Made by a program: the position numbers and the translations under genes. A stretch of DNA of 64,000 nucleotides from UBA2029 sp037447125 (lineage in GTDB: Bacteria > Chloroflexota > Anaerolineae > Aggregatilineales > Aggregatilineaceae), in NCBI GenBank assembly GCA_037447125.1, contig JBBIHG010000003.1, positions 1-64,000 of the forward strand, read 5' to 3'. Below, in pieces: positions 56,699-64,000 of this stretch. Position 1 is the first letter of the stretch. Each line of letters opens with the position of its first letter. Below the pieces are notes generated by a model. It was not told the DNA's origin, searched no databases, and saw only the letters and a program-made list of their open reading frames with translations.

Positions 56699-57889
56699 AT
56701 GCCAAGCTCGCACTACGTGACCAATACCATCAGCGCCGCGCACAACCTGACCATCGAGATCGGCCCCGCCGTCTGGCGGCTGATCAACGGCGCGCGCCCT
56801 GCCGCTGACACGGCCCCCACCCTGCTCGAAGCGCACCCCGATGGCCTCAGCTACGCGCCGGCCTTCGCCCGCGCCCGCCAGCTCCCGCCGGGGAGATGGC
56901 TGGCCCCCGCCGCAGTCGCCCGCGTGGTCGTCGGCTGGGCGCCAGAGTATCAGAGCTGGCACCTGGGGCTGCTGCTCAACGAGGCGGACAATGCGGCGGC
57001 AGAGCCGCGCTGGTGCGGGCTGGCAAGCTGGCCCCAGGGCGAAGCAGCCGAGCACGAGGCGGACGCCCGCCACGCGGCTCAGGCGCTGGCCCGGCTGCTG
57101 GACCGTCCGCTGCACGTCGTCGCGCCGCCCAGGTCCGCGCCGATCGCCACCCGCCTGCCCCCGGCTGCGCGTCCCCTGGTTGGGGCGGCCCCCCCGCCCC
57201 AGCCCGCGCCCGCCGGCATCGCCCTGTGCGAGCCGCCTTTCACCTTCGAGGGCTGGGCCTTCGTGGCGCGGCGGACGCGCTTCGCCTGGAAGCGGCGGGG
57301 ACGTTGGGTGCTGGGCAGGCTGCTGCGCGCGCTGTTTCTCATTGTGCTGGCCGTGGGCTTCACGCTGCTGGCCAGCGGCACCATGGAAAGCGGCCTGGCC
57401 GAAGTCAAGCCGACCTGGCTGCCCATTCTGGGACTGGCTGTCGGGGTAGCTTTCCTGGTGGCGGCGCTGCGCGCGTTCTGGCAGATGATCACCACCACCG
57501 ACGTGGTGCTGGACGTCAAGAAACGCGAGGTGCGCGCGCGGAGCCGTTTCACGGGCAGCACGCGCTGGCGCCTGCCGTTCGAGCAGACGAGCTACGTGCT
57601 GCTGACCCACACCCCTCCTCGCCCCCTGGGACGCAAGGGCAAAGACGGACCGATGCGCGTGGCCCAGGATGTGTGGGTGCATCTCGCCGGCGGCGACCGC
57701 TTCTGGCAGGTGGTGGATCTGGGCCGCGTCGAGGGCGTCTCGCGGCAGTGGGAAGCGGCCCGCGCTGCCCTCAAGCAGCCCGGACGCCGCCCGATTCGGC
57801 TGGCCGATCTCGACAGTCCGGCGCACCAGGTCGCGCTGCACATGGCGCGCATCCTGGAGACGGATGTCTGGCTGGACGTGCGCAAGTGA
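56699..57889 (+). CDS. hypothetical membrane protein
   Basis: A 396-residue protein with no recognised family. The soluble N-terminal part (about 1-185) is Ala/Pro-rich and contains SWHLGLLLNEADN. Two membrane helices lie near 215-240 (LLRALFLIVLAVGFTLLASG) and 250-275 (LPILGLAVGVAFLVAALRAF). A cytoplasmic C-terminal domain follows with a strand pattern (TTDVVLDVKKREVRARSRF) reminiscent of PH-like folds, which is speculative. The ATG at 56699 is preferred over a TTG four codons earlier. Confidence 0.75.
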   Translation: MPSSHYVTNTISAAHNLTIEIGPAVWRLINGARPAADTAPTLLEAHPDGLSYAPAFARARQLPPGRWLAPAAVARVVVGWAPEYQSWHLGLLLNEADNAAAEPRWCGLASWPQGEAAEHEADARHAAQALARLLDRPLHVVAPPRSAPIATRLPPAARPLVGAAPPPQPAPAGIALCEPPFTFEGWAFVARRTRFAWKRRGRWVLGRLLRALFLIVLAVGFTLLASGTMESGLAEVKPTWLPILGLAVGVAFLVAALRAFWQMITTTDVVLDVKKREVRARSRFTGSTRWRLPFEQTSYVLLTHTPPRPLGRKGKDGPMRVAQDVWVHLAGGDRFWQVVDLGRVEGVSRQWEAARAALKQPGRRPIRLADLDSPAHQVALHMARILETDVWLDVRK

Positions 57890-57922
57890 GGGGCGTGCAT
57901 ATCAGTGCCGGGGCGAGGCTGC

Positions 57923-58005
57923 GCCGCAGAGGCCGGCAGGCGCGGCGAAGAGTCAGCAGCCCTCATTAGCTCTTCTCTGCGGCCTCCGCGTCTCTGCGGT
58001 TCAGA
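57923..58005. repeat. CGCAGAG hairpin repeat, copy 4
   Basis: GCCGCAGAGGCCGGCAGGCG pairs with CCTCCGCGTCTCTGCGGTT across about 80 bases, between two plus-strand genes. Confidence 0.75.
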
Positions 58006-58115
58006 GAAACTCGCCTCCGAATCCGTATGCGCCCGCAAGGTGGCCCTGATTGGCACCTGCCCACCGCGCATGGTACCATTCGACTAGATGCGCCCCTGGC
58101 CAGCGAGAGACGACG

Positions 58116-58643
58116 ATGTCTGACGCATTTTCGGGTCGCCTGGACAGCCGGCAGACCACTCGCCTGGTCCTGCTGGCCATCATCCTGCTGACGGTTCCCT
58201 GTTATTGCCTGGGCGCGGTGCTGCTCGCCTATGCCCCCGCGGACAGGGGCAGGACCCCCCTCCCGACCGATCCGACGCTGGGCGGGGCCACGGCCTCTCC
58301 CGGCGTGCCGACCTACACGCCGTTCCTCACCGCCACCTACACACCCTACCGACCGCCGCTCCAGCCGACGCCGCCCCAGCTCTTCCTGCCGACGAACACG
58401 CCCTTTATCATGCCGGCCACATGGACGCCAATTCCCACCTGGACGCCCTTCCCGACGATCACCACCGCGCCCACGCTGACGCTGCCGCCGTCACCGACGT
58501 CCCCGCCGCCGACCGTCGCCCCGAAGATCACGCCGCAGCCAACCAACACACTAGCTCCAACCGACGTTCTGCCGCCGCCTACCGATCCGCCGACGGACTC
58601 GCCGCTGCCCTCCCCCACCCAGGAGAGCCTGGGAGGGAACTGA
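58116..58643 (+). CDS. single-pass membrane protein with Pro/Thr-rich extracellular tail
   Basis: A 175-residue protein. One membrane helix (LVLLAIILLTVPCYCLGAVL, residues about 16-36) is followed by a low-complexity tail of PTxTP-like repeats (TPFPTITTAP, TWTPIPTWTP). Such tails are common in Chloroflexota surface proteins and are likely wall-spanning or glycosylated. The start at 58116 follows GAGAG; the upstream frame extension lacks a site. Function unknown. Confidence 0.75.
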   Translation: MSDAFSGRLDSRQTTRLVLLAIILLTVPCYCLGAVLLAYAPADRGRTPLPTDPTLGGATASPGVPTYTPFLTATYTPYRPPLQPTPPQLFLPTNTPFIMPATWTPIPTWTPFPTITTAPTLTLPPSPTSPPPTVAPKITPQPTNTLAPTDVLPPPTDPPTDSPLPSPTQESLGGN

Positions 58644-58681
58644 TGCGCCGGATCACGCCACGATAGGATACGCACGAGTCA

Positions 58682-59764
58682 ATGCCATTAGACCTCCAGG
58701 AACATTTGCGGGCGCTGTGCACTGCGCCAGGACCGTCCGGCCACGAGGGGCCGGTTCGCGCTGTGATTCACGACGCCTGGGCTGGGCGCGCTGACGACCT
58801 GCGGGCCGACGCCCTCGGCACCCTGATCGCGGTGAAGCGGGGCAGCGGGCCGGAGCCGCGCCGCAAGATCATGCTCTGCGCGCACATGGACGAGATCGGC
58901 CTGATCGTCGCCGAAGTGCGCGAGGGCTTCATTCGCACCGCACCCCTGGGTGGCATTGACTACCGCGCCCTGCTCACCCAGCCGGTGCTGGTCCATGGCC
59001 GCCGGACGCTCAAGGGCCTCTTCGGCGCCGCGCCGCCGCACATGGCCCGCAGCCGCGACAGGTACCCCACTCCCGATGACCTGTGGGTGGACGTGGGTCT
59101 GCCCGCCGACGAAGTCAGCGCGCTGGTGCGCGTGGGCGACATCATCACCCTGGACGCGCCTGCCGTGCCGCTCAAAGGCGATCACCTGGCCGCCAAGTCG
59201 CTCGACAACCGCCTGGCCGTCGCCGTGGTAACACTCTGCCTGGACGAGCTAAGTCGCCGCGATCACGCCTGGGACGTGGTGGGCGTGGCGGCGGTGCAGG
59301 AGGAAGTCGGCAGCTACGGCGCGCTGGCCGCGGCTTACCAGATCGCGCCGGACATCGCCATCGCCATTGACGGCTCGTGGGGCGTGCAGAAGGGCGTCGG
59401 CGACGACGAAGGCTTCGCCCTGGGCGACGGGCCGACCATCGCCCGCGGCCCCAACTTTCACCCGCTGCTGGTCAAGGCCCTGCACGCCGCCGCTGATGAC
59501 CTGGAGATCGAGGTGCAGATCGAGCCGACGCCCGGCCACAGCGGCACCGATGCCTGGGAGATTCAAGTCAGTCGCGAGGGCGTCCCCACCGGGCTGATCG
59601 GCGTGCCCATGCGCAACATGCACACGCCGTCGGAGATCGTCAACCTGCGCGATGTGACGCGCGCCGGGCGGCTGCTGGCGGTCTTCATCGCCGGGCTGGC
59701 GCCGGACTTTCTGGACTCCCTCGCCTGGCCCGAAGCGAGCGCCCCCAAGGAGCGTGACGCATGA
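58682..59764 (+). CDS. M42-family metallo-aminopeptidase, copy 1
   Basis: A 360-residue peptidase of the M42 (TET/PepA-like) family, which form dodecameric shells that trim peptides. Metal and catalytic motifs: AHMDEIGLIV (near 63-72), AKSLDNR (near 170), QEEVGSYGA (Glu pair near 206), AIDGSWG and HTPSEIVNL (near 317). The stop overlaps the second copy as ATGA. Confidence 0.93.
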   Translation: MPLDLQEHLRALCTAPGPSGHEGPVRAVIHDAWAGRADDLRADALGTLIAVKRGSGPEPRRKIMLCAHMDEIGLIVAEVREGFIRTAPLGGIDYRALLTQPVLVHGRRTLKGLFGAAPPHMARSRDRYPTPDDLWVDVGLPADEVSALVRVGDIITLDAPAVPLKGDHLAAKSLDNRLAVAVVTLCLDELSRRDHAWDVVGVAAVQEEVGSYGALAAAYQIAPDIAIAIDGSWGVQKGVGDDEGFALGDGPTIARGPNFHPLLVKALHAAADDLEIEVQIEPTPGHSGTDAWEIQVSREGVPTGLIGVPMRNMHTPSEIVNLRDVTRAGRLLAVFIAGLAPDFLDSLAWPEASAPKERDA

Positions 59765-60801
59765 TGGACGTGCTGCGCGAGCTATGCGAGGCAGTTGGCA
59801 TCTCCGGCGACGAGGGCGAAGTCCGCGCGCTGGTGCTCAAGCACATCCGGGATCATGTCGAGGACATCCGTATTGACGCGCTGGGCAGCGCGCTCGCCGT
59901 CAAGCGCGGCACTGGCGCGGTCAAGTTGCGCGTCATGGCCGCCGCGCATATGGACGAAGTGGGCATGATGGTCATGGGCTTCGACAGCGACGGCACCATC
60001 CGCTTCAGCGCGGTCGGCGGGCTGGACGCGCGCATCCTGCCGGGGACGCGCGTGCTCGTCGGCCCGGACAGGATTCCGGGCGTCATCGGCTGGCCGCCGC
60101 TGCACCTCAACAAGAGCCAGGACACCGTGCCCATTGACCGGCTGCGCATTGACATCGGCCTGACCAGCCGCGAAGCCGCCCAGAAAGCCCTCAAGCCCGG
60201 CGATTCCATCGCCTTCGCCAGCACGTTCGAGGTGCTGGGGCCGACCGTGCGCGGCAAGGCGCTCGACGACCGCGCCGGCTGCGCCTCGCTGATACATCTG
60301 GTGCAGGGCGATCCGTTCCCCTTCGACCTGCACGTAGCCTTCACCGTGCAGGAGGAGGTTGGGCTGCGCGGGGCGCGGGCCGCCGCCGGCCGCATCCGGC
60401 CCGACGCGGCCTTCGCCCTGGAGACGACCGCCTGCCACGACCTGCCGCAAGACCCCGACGAGCCGGACCAGACGACGATCACCCGGCTGAGCGGCGGCCC
60501 GGCGATCACAGTGATGGATCGCTCGATGGTCAGCGACCCGCGCCTGGTGCGCCACCTAGTGCGTGCCGCTGAGGCGGCGGGCATCCCCCACCAGTTCCGC
60601 TCGCCGCAGCACGCCGGCGGCACCGACGCGGGAGCTATTCACAAGACAGGTGTGGGCGTGCCGAGCGTGGTGGTGGCCAACCCCTGCCGCTACATTCACG
60701 GGCCGTATGCGATCATGAGCATCGCCGACTGGGAGCACCAGGCGGCATTGCTGCGCGCGGCGTGGGAAACGCTGGACGAGGATGTGCTCGCGCGCCCCTG
60801 A
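59761..60801 (+). CDS. M42-family metallo-aminopeptidase, copy 2
   Basis: A 346-residue paralogue. The metal sites are AHMDEVGMMV, GKALDDRAG, QEEVGLRGAR, an ALETT Glu in place of the Asp of copy 1, and a C-terminal His in YIHGPYAIM. The Asp-to-Glu swap suggests different metal or substrate preference. Start at 59761 with a second ATG adjacent. Confidence 0.93.
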   Translation: MMDVLRELCEAVGISGDEGEVRALVLKHIRDHVEDIRIDALGSALAVKRGTGAVKLRVMAAAHMDEVGMMVMGFDSDGTIRFSAVGGLDARILPGTRVLVGPDRIPGVIGWPPLHLNKSQDTVPIDRLRIDIGLTSREAAQKALKPGDSIAFASTFEVLGPTVRGKALDDRAGCASLIHLVQGDPFPFDLHVAFTVQEEVGLRGARAAAGRIRPDAAFALETTACHDLPQDPDEPDQTTITRLSGGPAITVMDRSMVSDPRLVRHLVRAAEAAGIPHQFRSPQHAGGTDAGAIHKTGVGVPSVVVANPCRYIHGPYAIMSIADWEHQAALLRAAWETLDEDVLARP

Positions 60802-60832
60802 CAGGGGGCGACAGACTTTGGGAGGGACAACC

Positions 60833-61432
60833 ATGAGCGAGACGCAGGTCAAGTCAGAGACGCCCGTCTACCAGCTCAAGGTGACGCTGAACGACAGCAA
60901 GCCACCCATCTGGCGGCGGTTGCTGGTGCCCGGCGACATCACCCTGGCATATCTTCATCATCTCATTCAGGCCGCCTTCGGGTGGTATGACTATCACCTG
61001 CACCAGTTCATCGTGCGAGAGCAGTACTACAGCCAGCCGTCCTTCGAACTGGACGAGTATATGGCCAGAGTGGGGGATGAAAGACGCATCCGGCTCGACC
61101 GCCTGGTTCCTGGCGAGAAATTCAAATTCCGCTACGAGTACGACTTTGGTGATAGCTGGTTGCATGACATCCTGGTCGAAAAAATCCTGCCGCCCGATCC
61201 CCAGCGCACGCTGCCTGCATGCATCAAAGGCAGGCGCGCCTGCCCGCCGGAGGACGTCGGCGGCATTTGGGGCTATTATGGCTTTCTGGAAGCGCTCCAG
61301 GACCCCAATCACCCTGAACATGACGATTATCTGGAGTGGATTGGCGGAGAGTGGGATGCGGAGGCGTTCGATCTGAATGAGGTCAACGAGCGGCTGCAAA
61401 CCGCCTGGAAAAGATTGAAACGGCATCGTTAA
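60833..61432 (+). CDS. plasmid pRiA4b ORF-3-like family protein
   Basis: A 199-residue protein of the pRiA4b ORF-3 family. Hallmarks are YQLKVTLNDSKPPIWRRLLV, LHHLIQAAFGWYDYHLHQF and YEYDFGDSWLHDILVE, then CPPEDVGGIWGYYGFLEAL. The function of the family is unknown. GGGAGG precedes the ATG. It sits between M42 genes, without overlap. Confidence 0.92.
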   Translation: MSETQVKSETPVYQLKVTLNDSKPPIWRRLLVPGDITLAYLHHLIQAAFGWYDYHLHQFIVREQYYSQPSFELDEYMARVGDERRIRLDRLVPGEKFKFRYEYDFGDSWLHDILVEKILPPDPQRTLPACIKGRRACPPEDVGGIWGYYGFLEALQDPNHPEHDDYLEWIGGEWDAEAFDLNEVNERLQTAWKRLKRHR

Positions 61433-61464
61433 GCACTGCGCCCGCCCTGCTGCATGAAGTGAGG

Positions 61465-62469
61465 ATGACTCCTGTGGAAACCCTGATCAAAACCCTGGCC
61501 GAAGCCTGGGGGCCGCCCGGCTATGAGCACCACATCCGCGACCTGATCCGCGCCGAAGTCGCCAATGCCGCCGATGAGATCACCGTGGACGCGCTCGGCA
61601 ACCTGATCTGCCGCGTGGGGGACGGCCCCCGGCGCGTGCTGGTCGCCGCGCATATGGACGAGATCGGCCTGATCGTCAGCCACATAGACCGGCAGGGCTA
61701 CGCGCGCTTCGCCAGCATCGGGGCGCTCTTCCCGGCGACGCTGCTCGGCGCGCGCGTGCGCTTCGAAAACGGGACCATCGGCACCATCGGCGTCGAGCAC
61801 CAGTTCAGCAAGCGGCGCGAGCTGCCCGACCTGCCGGGGTTCTACCTGGACATCAGCACCGGCGCAGACAGCAACGCGCCTGTCGGCGTGGGCGACCCTG
61901 GCGCGTTCGTGGGCGAGGTCTTCCGGCGCGGCGAGCGCATCATCGGCAAGAGCCTCGACAACCGGCTGGGCTGCGCCGTGCAGATCGAGGCGCTGCGCCG
62001 CGTCAAGGAGACGGGGGCGCCGCACAGCGTCTACTTCGTCTTCAGCGTGCAGGAGGAAGTCGGCGCGCGCGGGGCCGGGCCGGCGGCCTACGGCGTGGAG
62101 CCGCACCTGGCGCTCGTCGTGGACGTAACTCCCTGCGGCGACCAGCCCCATGGCAAGGAGATGGCCATCCGGCTGGGCGGCGGCCCGGCGATCAAGATGC
62201 GCGACGAGGGGCTGATCGTGCCGCCGGCGGTGCGCGACCTGCTCATCGCGCGCGCCGAAGAGGCGGGCATCCCCTACCAGCTCGAAGTGCTGACCGGCGG
62301 CGGCTCGGACGGGCGCACGATTCAGGCGGTGCGGGCGGGCGTCCCCACCGGGGCGATCTCGCTGCCGCTGCGCTACGTACACACGCCCAGCGAGACGGCG
62401 AACATGGGCGACGTGCGCGCGGCGGTGGACTTGCTGGCGGCGGTGCTGGTGGGGGAGATTGCGCTATAA
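61465..62469 (+). CDS. M42-family metallo-aminopeptidase, copy 3
   Basis: A third M42 peptidase of about 334 residues. Motifs are AHMDEIGLIV, GKSLDNRLG, QEEVGARGAG, VVDVTPCGD and HTPSETANM. The start is uncertain: the ATG at 61465 is given, but a GTG at 61474 has GAGG nine bases upstream and fits the family N-terminus better. The end overlaps a TATAAT likely used by the next gene. Confidence 0.92.
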   Translation: MTPVETLIKTLAEAWGPPGYEHHIRDLIRAEVANAADEITVDALGNLICRVGDGPRRVLVAAHMDEIGLIVSHIDRQGYARFASIGALFPATLLGARVRFENGTIGTIGVEHQFSKRRELPDLPGFYLDISTGADSNAPVGVGDPGAFVGEVFRRGERIIGKSLDNRLGCAVQIEALRRVKETGAPHSVYFVFSVQEEVGARGAGPAAYGVEPHLALVVDVTPCGDQPHGKEMAIRLGGGPAIKMRDEGLIVPPAVRDLLIARAEEAGIPYQLEVLTGGGSDGRTIQAVRAGVPTGAISLPLRYVHTPSETANMGDVRAAVDLLAAVLVGEIAL

Positions 62470-62470
62470 T
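62465..62470 (+). promoter_or_regulatory. -10 element of the third restriction-modification locus
   Basis: A perfect TATAAT overlaps the stop codon of the third M42 gene, 31 bases before the methylase start. No consensus -35 is seen at the expected distance. Confidence 0.4.
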
Positions 62471-62501
62471 GCCTGAAATCCGTTGAGTCCCGGAGTTGGG
62501 C

Positions 62502-63581
62502 ATGGTGCCGCCTGTTCAGCAATCGTTATTCGTAACCCGACAGGCCAGGCGATATAACGTCCCATTTCCCTCCACCCGCTATCAGGGGAGCAAACTCAAG
62601 CTGGCGGAGTGGATATGGGCGAACGTTGAGGACCTGGAATTCGATACTGTCTTGGATCTGTTTGGCGGGACAGGCTGTGTCAGCCACTTATTCAAGACGG
62701 CTGGTAAGCGCGTCATCTACAACGATATCCTGCGGTTCAACTGGACTATCGGCCTGGCCCTAATCGAAAACAGGGATGCGCGCTTAACGCCAGCGGATAT
62801 CGAACTGGTGCTTGAGCGACATCCCGGCATCAACTACCCCGATTTCATCCAGCGAACGTTCAGCGGCATCTACTTCACTGACAGCGAGAACGCCTGGCTG
62901 GATCGCGTTGTTTACAACATAGATCATTTGTTGACCGATCCGTTCAAGCAGGCTTTGGCGCGCTTTGCGGTGTATCAGGCTTGTATCGTCAAGCGTCCCT
63001 ACAACCTCTTTCATCGCGCTAACCTGTACATGCGCCAGGCCAGAGTCCAGCGATCCTTTGGCAATAAGACGACATGGGATACACCTTTTGAAGTCCATTT
63101 TCGCGCTTTTGCCACCGAAGCCAACGCAGCCGTGTTTGACAACGCGCGCAACAATCGGGCTATTTGTGGCGATGCGCTCGAAGCACCTGTTGACGTGGAT
63201 CTGGTTTATATTGACCCGCCCTATGTGAACCACAGAGGCGTAGGGGTGGACTATCTGGATTTTTACCATTTTCTCGAAGGGCTTACGCTGTATGATGAGT
63301 GGCAACAGCGCATTGACTACAGCACCAAGCACCGGCGGTTGCAGCGTTTGGAGTCACCCTGGACTAGACCCGGCACCATCCTGGCGGCTTTTGAGGCAGT
63401 GATTGCCCGTTATCGCAAGAGCATTCTGGTTGTCTCCTATCGCAACGATGGCATACCATCCCAAGATGCGCTTATAGAGGTGCTCAAGCGATACAAGAGC
63501 AATGTCTTTGAGGCCAATAAGCGCCAGAAGTACGTCTTGTCTAAACGCGATTCAGCCGAGCTGCTCCTAATTGCACTGTAG
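62502..63581 (+). CDS. D12-class adenine DNA methyltransferase of an EcoRV-like system
   Basis: A 359-residue N6-adenine methylase. RYQGSKLKLAEWI (26-38) and LDLFGGTGCVSHLF (51-64) form the SAM site, and DPPYVN (238-243) the catalytic site. Order and class match the EcoRV methylase. Its start follows GGAG by six bases; a TTG two codons earlier is less likely. The EcoRV-like nuclease gene begins 24 bases downstream. Lower GC than the M42 genes suggests transfer. Confidence 0.9.
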   Translation: MVPPVQQSLFVTRQARRYNVPFPSTRYQGSKLKLAEWIWANVEDLEFDTVLDLFGGTGCVSHLFKTAGKRVIYNDILRFNWTIGLALIENRDARLTPADIELVLERHPGINYPDFIQRTFSGIYFTDSENAWLDRVVYNIDHLLTDPFKQALARFAVYQACIVKRPYNLFHRANLYMRQARVQRSFGNKTTWDTPFEVHFRAFATEANAAVFDNARNNRAICGDALEAPVDVDLVYIDPPYVNHRGVGVDYLDFYHFLEGLTLYDEWQQRIDYSTKHRRLQRLESPWTRPGTILAAFEAVIARYRKSILVVSYRNDGIPSQDALIEVLKRYKSNVFEANKRQKYVLSKRDSAELLLIAL

Positions 63582-63605
63582 CCGCACTGTGGTGAGCCGA
63601 AGCAG

Positions 63606-64000
63606 ATGGCTTCTCAAGATGCATTCCGCGACTCCTTGGTCTCCTACTTTGGCAGGTTGCGTGAGCGGGTGACAACAGAGACGGGGGATTGGACGGTAAA
63701 AGGATTCATTGACGTTTACCAGCGCATCTACACGATCACGCTGGACACCAAAGTGCTGTCCAAAGCACTTGAGTTGTTGATGTTTCCAGCGTTGGTCGAG
63801 TTTGCTCAGGCAAACGGCTACCAGATGGTGTTGGCCCGCCAACAAAACCAATATCCCGACATCAGTTGGCTAGCTCCCGATGGCGCCAAATATGCGCTAG
63901 ACATCAAGTCCACATATCGTAGAGTGGTGGATCGCCAGGGGAGGTCCAAGGTCAACGGGATGACGTTAGGGACGTACACAGGCTACTTCAGGGCGCGAGA
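63606..64000 (+). CDS. EcoRV-like type II restriction endonuclease (truncated by window end)
   Basis: The first 131 residues of a nuclease, running off the right edge. Residues 47-101 track EcoRV closely from memory: DTKVLSKALELL, GYQMVLARQQNQYPDISW and KYALDIKSTYR, then MTLGTYTGYF. Catalytic residues map to Asp85, Asp99 and Lys101 (EcoRV Asp74, Asp90, Lys92), with Glu56 equivalent to Glu45. EcoRV cuts GATATC to blunt ends; the same target here is inference. It is paired with the methylase just upstream. Confidence 0.85.
   Translation, partial: MASQDAFRDSLVSYFGRLRERVTTETGDWTVKGFIDVYQRIYTITLDTKVLSKALELLMFPALVEFAQANGYQMVLARQQNQYPDISWLAPDGAKYALDIKSTYRRVVDRQGRSKVNGMTLGTYTGYFRAR

Overview
The window is a high-GC chromosomal segment from an uncultured bacterium, most likely a Chloroflexota (Anaerolineae-like) member. 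The clues are a class A penicillin-binding protein next to tandem FemAB ligases, a complex I membrane-arm operon with two nuoM genes, Pro/Thr-rich secreted proteins, and intergenic hairpin repeats of the kind common in that phylum. The taxonomic call is inference. Two 100-base N runs, at 5627-5726 and 8355-8454, mark scaffold joins inside one repeat-rich gene, so this looks like a draft or metagenome assembly. I recognised no rRNA, tRNA or CRISPR array.

1-18 kb holds a bifunctional PBP, an orphan MNT-type nucleotidyltransferase, a PH-domain/membrane protein pair and a giant FtsK translocase (4971-11205). The FtsK carries two families of in-frame tandem repeats, and each assembly gap falls in one of them, so its frame breaks only at the N runs. 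It is followed by a lower-GC restriction-modification pair (Dam-like methylase plus HNH nuclease), a YdcZ-like transporter, a DEDDh exonuclease, a PcrA/UvrD helicase, a 52-residue Cys-rich mini-protein and an NmrA-type oxidoreductase. 18-29 kb (minus strand) is one nuo operon, nuoA-H-J-K-L-M-[mntA-hepT]-M-N. It has a good promoter and terminator, and an MNT/HEPN toxin-antitoxin pair sits between the two nuoM copies. NuoL has an elongated C-terminal arm, so the operon probably encodes a '2M' complex I with an extra proton-pumping module; peripheral-arm genes are absent.

29-32 kb has a secreted CHRD protein and two FemAB-like genes. 32.2-41.2 kb is a xylo-oligosaccharide island: a GH3 glycosidase divergent from lacI, a sugar-binding protein, two permeases and an exported GH8 exo-oligoxylanase. 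It is bounded by inverted ends of a decayed IS1-like element, one cutting a DUF4926 gene and the other joined to a PBP2 remnant. Two matching LacI-type operators flank the divergent promoter region. 41.8-43.9 kb is a second, convergent restriction-modification pair.

44-64 kb holds glpABC, a HIT hydrolase, a thiolase, rsmH, a secreted seven-bladed WD40 protein, rpmJ, several envelope proteins of unknown role and three M42 metallo-aminopeptidases with a pRiA4b ORF-3-like protein. A third restriction-modification system closes the window: a D12-class adenine methylase followed by an EcoRV-like nuclease cut off by the window end. Intergenic spaces are filled with at least three families of dispersed inverted repeats.
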